A stretch of DNA of 64,000 nucleotides. Source: Parietaria judaica (Eukaryota > Streptophyta > Magnoliopsida > Rosales > Urticaceae). This document shows, piece after piece, positions 16,501-27,995 of this stretch. The notes under the pieces are model-generated. The model was not told where the DNA came from and did not search any database. It saw only the letters and a list, made by a program, of their open reading frames with translations. The number at the start of each line of letters is the position of its first letter. Position 1 is the stretch's first letter. The stretch is from positions 24,981,056 through 25,045,055 of the forward strand of contig OX940868.1 in the NCBI GenBank assembly GCA_954871525.1, given 5' to 3'. The position numbers and the translations under genes are program-made.

Positions 16501-18481
16501 GGAGGAGGAGGAGGTGGTGGTTTTACTTCTGCTATATCAAGTCTCGTGGATGATGAAGGTGGGGAAGCGATAGATTGTTCAATGGATTTAGATTTTAAAA
16601 GTTGTGGAGCGGGTGTGGGAGGCGGAAGAGGAGATGAAATTGATGTTGAGGGTGGTGGAAGAGGTGGTGGGAAAAGTGGTGCTTGAGACGGATGATCCAC
16701 AAGAGCAATGTTAGAGGATTCAATCGAGGATGATGATGGTTTATCGAAAGATGATCGGGTAGATTCAACCGACACGTGATCAAGCGGGTCTTGAGAAGAA
16801 TTAGCAACGATCTTGCCATCATTTTCACAAGTTGAAGTAATAAAATCCGCTGGATCTGGTGTCAATTGCTTGGCAGAATCTAGCGAGAACTTCGAAAATA
16901 TATCAAATGCTTCATCGGCACTATCGGCAGTACTAGAAGCATTATTTTCCTCCTCTGAGTCCACGGGTGAATACACACTTACTCTATTTTGAAACCTCGA
17001 AAACTCTTTCGCGTCATTCATCACAGAAAGCTGCTTAAGTAACCAAAGCGCAGCATCATCACCCCCGTCAGCCCAGTCACCACCATTGAATAGTTCTTGA
17101 ACCCTCGAAAAAGCTTCCATGGGCAACCCACCTTTTTCGTCACCATTCAAGATTGTTGTAGGTGCTCTCGGTGAAGAAATGCTATCAACATCCCCAAACA
17201 ACACCTGATCACATTAGTCCCATCATCAGGTAAATATGATTGTAGCAATTACTTATCATGTTTAAGTTAATTAAACATGCTTAAAATCTAGTCACCTCTG
17301 CCCGAAAGGCTTTCGGAAACCGCTCCTTTGAATCCCATAGAATGTCCAAGTTATCCGAGGTCAACATCAGTATGTTGGAACGAATGAAAGCGGTGTTGAA
17401 CATTATACGGAACATCATAACTTCCCTCTCTGGATCCAAGTCCAAATGGACACACTCCAGCACCACATCCCCTTGAACCAAACACTGAACGTCAATCTTT
17501 ATCACATCACAGTCTGACTGAAACAAAGGATACAAAGACATGGTAAGAAAGAGCAACAGAATAAAGCAAGATATCATAATAACAAAAGATACGGAAAAAT
17601 CCTCACTTGACGGTACTGTTTAAGCGTTTTCTTCTTGGACATAGAATATATCATTTGAGTCGTGAGCCCGCCCTTACTCAGCAGATTCCGACCAAATATT
17701 CTAATGAGAGGTCTGCAGCCATTTTGGGAGTCAAAGCTCGGAATGGCCCGAAGGATGATGCAATCTAATGAAAGAGCTCGTTCCGGAGGCGGCCATTCCG
17801 GAACTATGTTTCTTCTCGTAACATACTGAAGATAACGCAGTTGAGATGGCAACGGGTTCAAAGGCGAGAGGAGTTGGAGAAAGCCCTTGGGAGCTTCTCG
17901 GTGAACGATTTCAAGAGTCCGGCGTTCACCGCTGTGAATCTTTTTGAAGATCAAGAAGCTGGCCAAGAGGAAGGCCAGGAGCGGCCAACCGCCCCTCTCA
18001 CAATGCACAAGCACGATGTTCTGTTGGCCGCCCAGAGAGAGCCAGTTGTCACAGACGCGGAGGAAATGCTGAACCAACGACAATGGCAGAACAGGGCAAC
18101 CCTCATACTGTCTCGGGTAATCCATGACCGTGACGTCATACTCGCACAGGACTTCGGCGAACTGGCTCCGCTTCTCACCCTCACGGAAGTTGAACGCTAG
18201 GAAGGACGAATCGGGAAACTCCTCGTGCAACTCCATGATGATCTCGTGCAAGTATATTTGGTACATTCCATCGGGCAAGACTTCGGTGGAAAAACACGAA
18301 TCGAAAACTGCACAAATCACGACAAGACCAACAATCTTAATCCGAAGCCCTATTGAAAATTTCCGAAACGTCCGAAGTACTCGAGTTCAAGCTAAGAAAA
18401 TCGAATACCGTAAACTCTGTCGATGAATTCAAGCAACCCATCTGGGGGTCTTTTGTAGAAGAATCTACTGAGAAGTGTCAT
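10596..18481 (-). CDS. FH14: Class II formin, FH14-like (PTEN-like, FH1, FH2)
   Basis: Actin nucleator; Arabidopsis FH14 also binds microtubules in spindle and phragmoplast. Coding exons from 5': 18409-18481, 18307-17607, 17517-17296, 17204-15697, 15505-15379, 14238-14167, 13589-13491, 12908-12867, 12783-12703, 12617-12567, 12486-12405, 12310-12216, 12067-11996, 11898-11782, 11491-11423, 11338-11272, 10798-10596. They sum to 3681 nt, 1226 residues. The N-terminus MTLLSRFFYKRPPDGLLEF opens a PTEN-like phosphatase/C2 region (about 1-335). The phosphatase loop reads HCERGGWP, so the usual catalytic Arg position is lost, as in other plant class II formins. FH1 (about 510-775) has proline runs up to 17. 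FH2 starts near KPLHWVKV (about 805) and includes GNALNQGTARGSAIGFKL. A 5' UTR intron is likely at 18529-18752. FH13, FH18 and FH20 are the alternative class II names. Confidence 0.95.
15950..16530. repeat. GGT/GGA triplet repeats encoding the FH1 polyproline
   Basis: Read on the plus strand this stretch is dominated by GGT, GGA and GGC triplets, which are proline codons of the formin on the other strand. Several runs are nearly pure trinucleotide repeats, for example around 16240-16290 and 16480-16515. They are prone to slippage and therefore to allele length variation. Long open frames on the plus strand here are a by-product. Confidence 0.85.
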
Positions 18482-18528
18482 CTTCTTTCAAGCCAAACAC
18501 ATGTGGGAGTTCGCCGATTCTCTGAAGC

Positions 18529-18752
18529 CTGAAAGAGAAAGCATCAAACAGCTTAAACGGTGCTCAACAACTCAATCACATCAACATTGTTCTTCAATTT
18601 CCACTGCGCTTCTTCCTAACCACCATTTTTTCCACTCTTTATCGATCAGGCACTTCCGGTTCCGAAAATTCTTTGATTATTCATGGCTAAAATCAGCAGA
18701 AAGGTCGATTTCCATTGACGAGAGAGACGAAGCATTGGGGAAATGGCCATAC
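18529..18752 (-). other. Probable 5' UTR intron of the formin gene
   Basis: On the minus strand CTCAG is followed by GTATGG (donor at 18752). A pyrimidine tract ending TTTCAG precedes 18528 (acceptor). This places a leader exon upstream of about 18753 and the start codon in the second exon. Inferred from splice-site quality only. Confidence 0.5.
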
Positions 18753-18899
18753 CTGAGCTTAGCTGATTGAACGGCGACGATCTTGACTCGCTGAGCTCTT
18801 CGAGGAAGAAGTTGAGGAGAGAAGAGAGAGAATTGAGTGTGTTTATATGTTTCTTCTGAATTTGAAAATGGAAGCAAGAGAATTGAGGGAAATCTATTA

Positions 18900-19309
18900 A
18901 TAGGGTTATTCTGGGCATAAGTACCAATTCTTTTCCGAATAGTAACAATAAGTTACAAAAAAATTATATATAAAGTACCAATAGTTTGATATAAACGACA
19001 TTTATCAACGATTAATGATTGATATATAATATCAAAATATTATATTTTGTTTGGGTAAAAATAATTGGAATTTATGGCTTTTTTAAACTATTGATACTTT
19101 TGTCGTAATTAACGAGATATTATTGGAAGTAAGGATTTTGAAAAATGAATGGGAAACCTCCAAAGTTTGTCACTGTCAAATGTCCCAATTGCAATTTGTA
19201 TTCACTATTTATTCATCGCCACCGCTTCTCTATTTCGGATTTTCTTTTTTTTCCTTGATTTTATTTTTATTTTTGTACAAAAAAAATTATTTTTTAAAAG
19301 ATAGAAACT
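18900..19309. other. AT-rich spacer between divergent formin and NAF1 genes
   Basis: Low-complexity AT-rich DNA. No gene was recognised. The formin promoter should lie at its left edge. Confidence 0.5.
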
Positions 19310-19765
19310 GTTGCATTCATTAACTAACAGCGGTTGGAACAGTCTCCCTTACACGGAGTGGTGCATCTACGATCCTACATAAACTATTAAAACCGTAGCA
19401 AAAGCCCATTTGTCCAATTTATGTGAAGCCTTATTCTTGGTTCTTGAGCACCGACTAAACTTGGCCTCTTCAAAATATCTAGCATCTGACAAAATCAACT
19501 CGTACAAAAAAATAAGAGACTAAATTTGACAAGTTTTGTTCGCATTAAGATTATCTAAAAGCGTCTTATTATCACATTCAACACATATTGTGAAACTTAG
19601 TTAACTTTACCGCCAAATATATCCCCTAATAACTCAGCTTCCACTGCGTTACCAATATTTTGTTTATAAGAGGAATGGTTTCCATTAACTCAGGATGATA
19701 AGCTTCAACATTTTTTTCTACAGTCTCTTATATTATGGGATATTAGCGACATAAAAACAAAAATA
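19310..19765 (-). pseudogene. RNase H domain relic of a LINE retrotransposon
   Basis: On the minus strand one frame gives GNAVEAELLGDIFGGK, then after a frame change VECDNKTLLDNLNAN, and later SRTKNKASHKLDKWAF. These match in order the RNase H-like domain found at the end of plant LINE polyproteins (AEAE, ECDSxxL, RxxNxxAHxLAKxA). Several stops and at least one frameshift interrupt it. Reverse transcriptase was not seen, so this is a 3' fragment. Confidence 0.7.
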
Positions 19766-19990
19766 TTTGAAAAAATAACGTTAAATATCTATTTATTTTA
19801 GACAAACAAAATAACAATATTTTTCTCTCAAATATAATAGATTTACCAAAAAATCAAAATATTGGTAATCTTCCCAGTTAAAACAAAAAATTGAAACTTA
19901 TCGTTATTGAAAAAGAATTAGTATTTCTGCCGGGAATAAGCATCCATGTTAAACGACACGTCGCTCGACGAGAGCTCCATGTTAAACCTT

Positions 19991-20037
19991 AAACCCTCGC
20001 TCACCTCCAAACTCCTCTCTCTCTCTCTCTCTCTCTC
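19991..20037 (+). promoter_or_regulatory. Telo-box and CT repeat at the NAF1 5' end
   Basis: AAACCCT at 19991-19997 is the telo-box core common in promoters of plant ribosome-biogenesis genes. A pure CT run follows at 20015-20037, typical of a plant 5' leader. A 5' UTR intron seems to run from the donor after ACAACAG near 20097 to the acceptor TTTTTACAG near 20294, so transcription probably starts close to this block. Inferred from motifs. Confidence 0.45.
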
Positions 20038-20354
20038 AGCAAGAAGCTCGTGAAAAGCTTCTTCTTCAACCTCTGAAGCAATCCCACCAACAACAGGTAA
20101 CTAAAGTTCCTTTCTTTTTCCTCTCCGACTTCGATATTGATTTTCTGGGTTTTTTTTCTTCGTCGAAATGTGCTTATTGAGCTTTCTGATTGTCCATCTT
20201 TAATGGGTTTTGAATAAATTTTCCGATATTGCGCTCAAAAGCTTGAAATCAAATTTGATTTAATCGTATGTGGTTTTCTTTGGGGCGTTTTTACAGAGTT
20301 CAACGAGAGTATTGGAGCTGTGTTCTCGAAGCTTTATTGCTTTTGGCCATTGAT

Positions 20355-22688
20355 ATGTCATTTACTGACTCTTTCCTTGATTTCGAGGCAATAAAGAACT
20401 GGTTTGACAACATCCCGAATCCGGACATGGTGGACGGAGGGAAGATTGATGTCAGGATTCGCGAAGCCGATTCGTGCTTGGAATCTCTTGTTCGAGAGCC
20501 TGTTGTTGAAGGGTCGGGTCTTACTGTTGCGGACGTGGAAGAAAGAGAGTGCAAAACGTTGGAGAACGTGGGATGCTCGATCGAAGAGGACTTGGGAAAG
20601 GTTAGTCTGGTTGGCGGGGACTCGGTTTCCGTTGGCGGGAATATTGCGACTAAGAGTGAAGTAGTGGATGTTGAGATTTGCGAAGCGGATTCTCGCTTGG
20701 ACGTACTTGCTCAAGAGCCTATTGGTGAAGTGTCAGAGCTGTCTGTACCGAACGTGGAAGAAAGAGAGTGCGAAACGTTGGAAAAGGCGAGTTGTTTGAT
20801 CAAAGAGGACTTGGGAAAGGTTAGCTTGGTTGGTGAGAATGGGAACTCAGTTTCTGTCGATGAGAATGCTACGACGAAGAGTGAAGTAGCGGACGTGAAT
20901 GGAGCGGAAGAAGAGACTATGAATGCCGAGGAAGAAAGTGGAAGTTCGGAGTCTGAGAGTGCAACTACATCGTCTGCTTCTTCTTCTTCTTCCAGTGATA
21001 GCTCCAGTGATGACGACAGCGACGAATCGGATAGTGATGGGAATGCAGAGAAGAAAAACGCCTCGAAAGTGGTGAAGGCAAAGATGAAGGTTAAAGAGGC
21101 AGGTGAGGTAGAGGAAGGTGAGATAAGGGAAGCCGGTAACGATAACGAGGAGGTCGACGCCATGGTAGGTTGGAGCGATGACGATGATCTTGAAGAGGGT
21201 GGTGTGGTTAAACCTATTAGGTCCAAGAACGAGGTTAAGGTAAATATTTTTTTTGTTAGAGAATTAATAATTGATTGTTGATAAATTAGTCTTTGGAATA
21301 GAATTTACGTATTCTAGGTATTACATGTACGCATATTTGTTCGTTTGTTCCGTGATTGATTTACAAAAATCAGAGTTTTCTTTTCAAAACCGTCTCTGAT
21401 AAAATCTGATCGATTTGATAGGATCTTCCTCATGTTCCATCGGTGGATGCGAGCTTGCTTCCGCATCATCAAATGACACCCGTCGGAATTGTCCTATCGG
21501 TGAGCTCTAAATTAAAAATCCCCACACAATTCGAGTTGTAACTATACGTTGAAAATCAATTATTGCTCATGACCCTCTTAACAATTTAGCTATTGTATGT
21601 TTGCAATCTTGCAGGTCCTTGGCACCCAAGTCATTGTAGAAGGGATCGAAAAGCATAGCCCCCTGAACGACGGTTCGATCTTGTGGATAACCGAGACCCG
21701 ATCTCCGCTAGGATTTGTGGATGAGATCTTCGGTCCTGTCAAAAACCCTTACTACATAGTGAGGTTCAATTCCGAAGCCGAAGTCCCCTCGGGGATTAGC
21801 ACCAACACTTTAGTCTCCTTCGTCCCCGAGTTTGCAGACCATGTCCTTAACAACAACGATATATACAAAAAGGGTTATGATGCGTCCGGCGCCAACGATG
21901 AAGAGCTATCTGACGAAGATGACTTTTCCGACGATGAAAAAGAGGCCGAGCACAAGAGGATGTTGAAAATGGCAAAACGAGGCACTTCCGAGCAGATGCC
22001 CAGAGACTGGAAGAAGAAGAACAACGGCAATAACAAGAGGAATATAAACAAAGGTGAGTCTTGGAAAAATAGCCAAAATAGTCAACCTTCACCGTCACTC
22101 CCAACTACGGTTGACCCCGGTAATTTCTCGCCCTCGTTCAATGTGGGACAAGGGTTTACTCACGGGAGTGGATTACCACCTCAACAACCACCGCCGCAGC
22201 TACCACCATTGGCACAAGCGGCTTGCTTTGAAGCATCGATGAACGGTGTTTGGCCAAACGGCATGCCGTTTCACCAGCCACCTGGCTTCTTCCCCAACAG
22301 TTTTCCGGCGAACAATATGCCGTGGCCGATGCAGAATCCTCATCAGTATGTCTATCAGATGCCTATGCCGAACGGGATTCCTTTCAACCCTCAGGTCAAC
22401 CCGAATCAGAATCAACCCTTTGCCGGATTCCCACACCCACAAGGGCACCACGGTCCAAGTAACTTCAACCCGGTTCCGTTTGGGGTCAATGTACAAGGTC
22501 AACAAGGGGCTAATCCAAACGGACCGGTCATGGGACAGAGCTATAACGGGCCACAACATGGAGGAGGCAACGACGGCAGCGCCCCTCAGCATTTCGCATC
22601 AGGTCCTTCCCATGGCGGAAGAGGATCAAATCATCGCGGGGGCGGTCGTTTCGGTCATCGAGGAAGAGGACGAGGTAGGAAGCAATGA
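20355..22688 (+). CDS. NAF1: NAF1, H/ACA snoRNP assembly factor
   Basis: Nuclear factor that holds the Gar1 place in H/ACA ribonucleoprotein precursors during assembly. Exons 20355-21239, 21422-21499, 21615-22688 join in frame to 678 residues. Residues 1-295 are acidic and serine-rich (DDDSDESDSD). The Gar1/Naf1 core follows from DLPHVPSVDASLLP through VGIVLSVLGTQVIVEG to GFVDEIFGPVKNPYYIVRF (about 296-385). A D/E-rich patch, a P/Q/N/G-rich tail and a C-terminal RGG-like stretch ending RGRGRGRKQ follow. An upstream ATG at 20268 is in frame but lies in the predicted 5' UTR intron, so I chose MSFTDSFLDFEAI. A 73-residue internal tandem duplication lies in exon 1. Confidence 0.93.
20448..20890 (+). 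repeat. 219-bp coding tandem duplication in NAF1 exon 1
   Basis: A unit starting at 20448 (protein DVRIREADSCLESL) is repeated from 20667 (DVEICEADSRLDVL). Both end in a TKSEV motif and share VEEREC, TLE and EDLGKVSLV in the same order. The period is 219 bp, 73 codons, so the frame is kept. Copies have diverged at many codons, so this is not a fresh assembly duplicate. Confidence 0.88.
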
Positions 22689-23540
22689 AAGCGAAACGAA
22701 TGATAAGTGTATGTTATTTTGGAAGTTAGCTCTGCTTATGTAAAAGCTTGTCCTATGTTTTCTTTTATAATCACTGATAATGTTTCTCCGATGATTTATA
22801 TTCTACGCTCATTTCAATTTCCTTTTTTTTTTTTACCAAAGCATTCGAATAAAGAGGTTTCATAGGTCATTTCCGAGATGAAAGTGAAAACTAATACAGT
22901 ATAACCGCGTCAAATGAATAACCTCGAGTAAATTATATTTTTGTGTGCTCCCGACTTCGAAGAACACTTTTAAACCAGAACTCAAATGAATATTCACATA
23001 TCAAGCTAACAAAGTTGTGGTGCTTTACATGTCTCCTATCTTCCATTTACATAAAAGGAAACATAATATAGTATATTGTTCTAGAATGGATATTTTTGGC
23101 GGAAATACTTATATGTTACGAAAGAGATGACTTCTATTTTCAGTCTTTTTATTTGGTGGCAAAAATTCCCAATAATGTAAAAAACAAAAAAAAATTGATT
23201 CAGTATTAAAAAATTTCCGTTAACTCTCTACCATGAAGTTTTACGTGGTTAAGTATGATTTGATTATGTTTTTGTCTTTTTTGACCACAAATGAGCTAGA
23301 AGAACTTCAAAGGTCATATCTTGCTCTTGGAACTTAACAGTAGGTAGTTAGCGGAAAAATTAAATACGTACATAAAACTTTTCTACATCATTGAGAATTT
23401 TCGCCATGAAAAGAAAAAAAAAAAAGAGATTGAGAACACACATCATACTTTTTTGTAACATGTGGGTATCTCTGCCACAAATATCTTTCTTATAAAAATG
23501 TAAGTTAACCAAGATTCCCTATATTTCATCTTCGATACCG
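22689..23540. other. Convergent spacer between NAF1 and HIBADH
   Basis: Contains the two 3' UTRs and AT-rich DNA. No further gene or element was recognised. Confidence 0.55.
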
Positions 23541-26500
23541 CTAAACCTCGTCTTTGCCGGAGTAATAATGCCGGAAAACACATGAGAAGTCCTTAGTTTC
23601 ATGGCCGTCCCGGCAGAGACCTGTGTATCTGCACAAAGGTGTGTTAAAGCAATTATCACATTGTCTCAGTTTGTCTAAAACAATATATACATATATATAT
23701 ATATATAGATATATAAATTCCTTTTTAATTGAATATATGAAAACTAAATTCTCAGTCATGAAGGCATAAATTACATTTGTTGTGCTTGGGATGCCAATGG
23801 ACAGCGCAAGCCGACCTCCTTGGCTGAAGCAGCAGCAAGATTTAGATCTTTAGCCTGAAACATATCATTCGCGGTTATTAAAGATAGCCGGGCGAGTTAG
23901 GAATTTGTAACTGGCCTTTGGGTAAAGAACGGTGTCGATTTGTCAGTTTTAAAAGTTAAAAGAATACCAAAATTTTATTCTTCTGCTAACCAAAGTTTTC
24001 AACCCCTCACCTAGTAAAACCCGATTTTCATGGATAAAAAAACTTAAATTAAGTTGAAATCAACAAAATAATATCCAAATAAATATAATCTGTAATCCAA
24101 ATCGAGAAAACATAGTCCGCTGACCGGCACAGCACAGGTACCTGTTTTTTTAGGGAAAAATCCTGATATTTCCGGTGTAAAACTTTGACCCCGAGGAAAC
24201 AGCATCGGTAAAAAGATAATAAGATACAAGTTATTTACAGTTGATTGCAACTAAATATTATTTTGTCACAATTAATACCAACTTTTTAAGATCTTACCAT
24301 AAGCTTGGAGGCAAAGCCACCCTCATAATCCCTTGATGAAGGCACTCCTTCCATCACCCCCGGGACCGGATTGTAAGAATCGCTGCGACACAATTGAGTA
24401 TAATCAGCTGTCTAAACCCGAAAATCTGCAGAAATTGTGAGATCATATAACTAAATACTAAAAAATGGACTCTATTTACTTGTTATGTAAATGGATCCTT
24501 TCTGGGTTAACAATCATGTTTCGAGATAGTAAAAGCTTTAGATGCTTACACTTTACATACTCAGCCAGAGCTTAATAGAATCATATAACTATGGGCGGAA
24601 CCGTTAACCATTTTCGGTTTTTGTGACATATTCGAAAACCCAGGTCGGTTTTTATTTCTTGAAAACCAAGTTTTTTGGTCACTGTTTTATCAAAGTTAAC
24701 CATCCAATCGTCCATAATTCATATACGCCAAATCAAAAAAACATGTTCAAATCCAAAGCCCAAAAACATAAAACATGTTAATTAATCCTGAAGCTGAAAG
24801 TATATATAAATATAAAAAGACTAAAGCAAGATTTATAATACCGGTTATATGTTTTTTTTGTCCCAAAGACTGGATTTTTTTCATTTTCCGATTTCTGGTG
24901 TCAAATCCGGATTCTGGTATAAAATTTAGCAGAATTTTGAGGAATGGCTAGTGAATTAGGATTTGGGGCTCACCTACTCCAACAACGAGCACTAGAGGAG
25001 TTGAATACGCGTGATAGAGTTGCGGCGGAAATCCCGAGTGACTGGCCGAGAGAAAGCGCTTCTGAGACGCCAACCATGCTAATAGCCAATGCCAAATTAT
25101 TGCACACTTTTGCTGCCTAAAAAGTAAACAAGAATCAGTTATATTAACCATCGGTATAAACAGATAACATTCCTTTCACAAAAGAATCAGTTATATCAGT
25201 TGGTGCAGATTTTTTTTTATTTTTTTTTAATTTATTAATTTTTCTATATGTTTGTCCCTATTATTGAATAAAATATTAGAGAACTTTTCTTCACAAAAAA
25301 CTGCAATTCTAAGATAAAGACAGAAAAACTAACTCATGTAAATAAGGAAACTAAACTACCTAAACAATAATATTCATTAATCATCTTAAAACCGCATCTT
25401 GCTTCCTATATGTACCATATTATTTCAATACATGGGTATGGGCGGACCCAGGATACGAATTCGGGCGGCTAAATTCGTATAATTTAGTTAAGATTAAAAA
25501 AATTAGGGTAAATTTGAACAAAATATAGAACTTACGGAACCATTTCCTGCACCACCACAATACACGGCGCTCTTTCCCATTGACATGAATAACGGCTTCG
25601 CCGCCAGAGAAGCCTCCTCAGACCCACCGACCTGCATAAAAGCCATCTCTTCTTATATGTGATGTGTTTGAATGAACATATCATTCGCGTCGTGTTCGTG
25701 CCGTTACTCTTGTTTTACGTATAAAGTACTTGTCCCATTTACGAATCGAGTTAGAAGATGAGACCCCGACAGACTCCCTACTCTGCAACGGTGTTTATTG
25801 TGTCTACTTGTTTAACTCTTTTAACTGATTCAATCATTCAAATATTTTAAATGATAAATTTATTCACTTCAAACTCATCTCCTAGATTAAAGATATCTGT
25901 TGCATTTATCAGAAGGCAATTGCACAAGAGTGAATAAATATCGTCTAGTTTCCCGGGTTCTACCATGAAAGTAAGATTCCCTGATTCTGCAGCAAGAACA
26001 CCGCCCGACACAGGAGCATCCAACATTTCCGAGTTTTCCCGATCACCTTCGCAAAAATAAGTTAAAATAAGAAGTTGTTAGCAAACAAAAAGAGCCTAAA
26101 CCGGAAATTTACTAACGTTGATTACCGTTCTTTCCCTTCGACGAGATGGCGAGAGATATATTTCTCGACGTTTGTGGATCAACCGTCGAAGAATCTATCA
26201 GTAGCCGCGGTCGCAACCCGTTACCATCACGAAGCAAACCGTTACGTCCTGTGTAAACCTCGTACACCTGGGTAAATAATAAGCATATGAGCTTAACAGA
26301 ACATCAAATTTAATTTCATTACAGAAAGAAAAAGGCACCTTAAACCGATGAACTCACCTGGGACGGAGAAGGAAGCATTGTGATAACGACATCGCTGGCT
26401 TCGCCAATTTCATAAGGCGTCGCCTTTGTCTCGACTCCCATGTCGGAGAATTTCTTCAAGACGTCGCCGTTTCTGCAACCAAAAACACTAAATGATTTCG

Positions 26501-26936
26501 CTCCTACCGATCAACAAGACTCTATAACACAAAAATAGGAGTAAACCGGATCGAAAAGCAAGCTACGTTACACGTCGTGGACGGATAAGTTGTAACCGGC
26601 CTTGATGAGATTAACCGCCATCCTGGATCCCATATTTCCGAGCCCAATAAATCCAACATTCTGCAGTGAATCAAATCAACCAAATTATTCAAAACACTGA
26701 CTGTTGTATCACTTGCCTCCAGATATTGTGTATCTATGCACTACACTATACAAAAATCAAACATGTCATACGATTTTATGACAAAAAAAAATGTTTTTCA
26801 GAATTCAGTAGAATCTGATTAGTTCTCAGGCGAAAACCTGGAAGCGGGAAGACGGTTGAGATGAGAATCTGCGTGAGAAATGAAGGAGGAGAGATTTAGC
26901 TGTGGAAAGAGACGATCGAGCTCTGTATATCGCCAT
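23541..26936 (-). CDS. HIBADH: 3-hydroxyisobutyrate dehydrogenase, mitochondrial
   Basis: NAD-dependent oxidation of 3-hydroxyisobutyrate to methylmalonate semialdehyde in valine breakdown. Exons from 5': 26936-26838, 26660-26572, 26472-26358, 26267-26126, 26046-25964, 25631-25536, 25116-24974, 24382-24298, 23854-23775, 23628-23541. They join in frame to 339 residues. Residues 1-33 ([20 protein letters not shown]...) are Arg/Ser-rich without acids, a mitochondrial presequence. [20 protein letters not shown] is the Rossmann GxGxxG motif, [12 protein letters not shown] the substrate loop, and [12 protein letters not shown] carries the catalytic Lys. [19 protein letters not shown] is family-typical. 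Orthologous to At4g20930 by similarity and by its neighbour GHR1. Confidence 0.95.
25675..25860. mobile_element. MITE fragment in a HIBADH intron
   Basis: This intron segment contains GTTAGAAGATGAGACC and TGTTTATTGTGTCTACTTG, words shared in the same order with copies at about 33655-33850 and 53170-53320. Terminal repeats are not preserved here. Confidence 0.5.
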
Positions 26937-27377
26937 TGATATTCATTCAATTAACGCAGAGAATCTGTTCTCTCTCTGTGTGTATATCTATACGTATATA
27001 ACTTCGTTTGTATCTACGCTTTCCTTTGAATTTTGATTACATTGAAATCAATATCTGACGATTATTATGATTAATTAATGCCATTCAGTATATACACAGA
27101 AGTACGTGATTAAAATAATCAGACGTAATAATTATATATTATCAATAGATAAACATGATTAATTATAGTCTGTTTAATTAGAATACAATTATAGTGCGTC
27201 ATCGGTCTTATCCATTGACTACATTTCCACTGATTTTATCCGTTAAAATTACACGACTACGTATCATATTACACTCGATTTTTCTTCTATATTTTGAGAT
27301 TTCTTTTTAATTAGTACGAAGCACACGTGTAAATAACTTAACATTAACAAAGACGCGCGGGGCAATCGAAAATGCAA
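26937..27377. other. HIBADH upstream region
   Basis: AT-rich sequence with promoter-like TA runs close to the HIBADH start. No separate gene was seen. Confidence 0.5.
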
Positions 27378-27644
27378 GGGCCTGTTTGGTTAGCGTTTTA
27401 TAAACTTGTTTTTGATGATTTGGTTTGAAGTTTTGGTTTAAAAAATCAGTTTGATAAATTATATTTTTAGAATTTTTGGAATGTTGTTTGGTTAAGTTTT
27501 CTCTCTAACATGTTTTTAGAAATAAAAATTAAAAACGACGTTTGGTTAAGTTTTTAGATTTTAATCTCTTTTTTAAAATAATATATCCTCCGAGCTTGGC
27601 GTCGTGTTTGTGGAGAGCAGTACGGAAGAGATGTTCGAGAGCTC

Positions 27645-27995
27645 TCATGGCTTTGACTTGCTCTGCAACGCCACTATGTACTCGGTGGTCTCCTCGAAGA
27701 GCTTGTCCATGGCGAGCCTCTCACTGCCGGGCACGATCCTCTGCAGCGCCTCCATCCTGCTCTCGATCTCGTCTCCGCCGTCCGATTCGGCGTCGCGATT
27801 GAGATCGTCGCCGGGCACGATCCTCTGCAGCGCCTCTATCCTGCTCTCGATCTCGTCTCTGCCGTCCGATTCGGCGTCGAGATTGAGATCGTCGTCGCTC
27901 TTCTTCCGCTTGCGCGTGGAGGCGAAGCAGTGGACGAGCGTGGAGACGGGGAGGGTCTTGGAGGAGGTGGTGGATTCCGACGAGTATTCCTCCAT
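27645..27995 (-). pseudogene. Captured atypical HLH transcription factor, frameshifted
   Basis: The 116-codon frame has IEALQRIVPG followed by LAMDKLFEETTEYIVALQSK, the helix-loop-helix of small plant bHLH-like regulators (PAR1/UPB1/IBH1 type) without a clear DNA-binding basic region, though RKRKK lies upstream. After ALQSK the frame stops at once. One base over, the sequence continues VKAMRALEHLF and ends near KLGG, the usual tail of this family, so a single-base deletion has truncated it. An 84-bp in-frame duplication doubles the first helix. It sits inside a TIR element, so it is best read as a transduplicated gene fragment. Whether it is expressed is unknown. Confidence 0.7.
27727..27896. 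repeat. 84-bp tandem duplication in the captured HLH gene
   Basis: The unit beginning GGGCACGATCCTCTGCAGCG at 27729 recurs at 27813, period 84 bp, with only a few substitutions. It encodes a 28-residue unit containing EALQRIVPG, so helix 1 appears twice. Confidence 0.9.

Noticed and set aside
15871..16686. Long glycine-rich frames on the plus strand (148 and 120 codons)
   Set aside because: They are the reverse complement of the formin polyproline region, made of GGT/GGA triplets; the other strand carries the conserved multi-exon gene.
20268..20354. Upstream in-frame ATG extending NAF1 by 29 residues
   Set aside because: It lies before the acceptor TTTTTACAG of a likely 5' UTR intron, so it would not be in the spliced mRNA.
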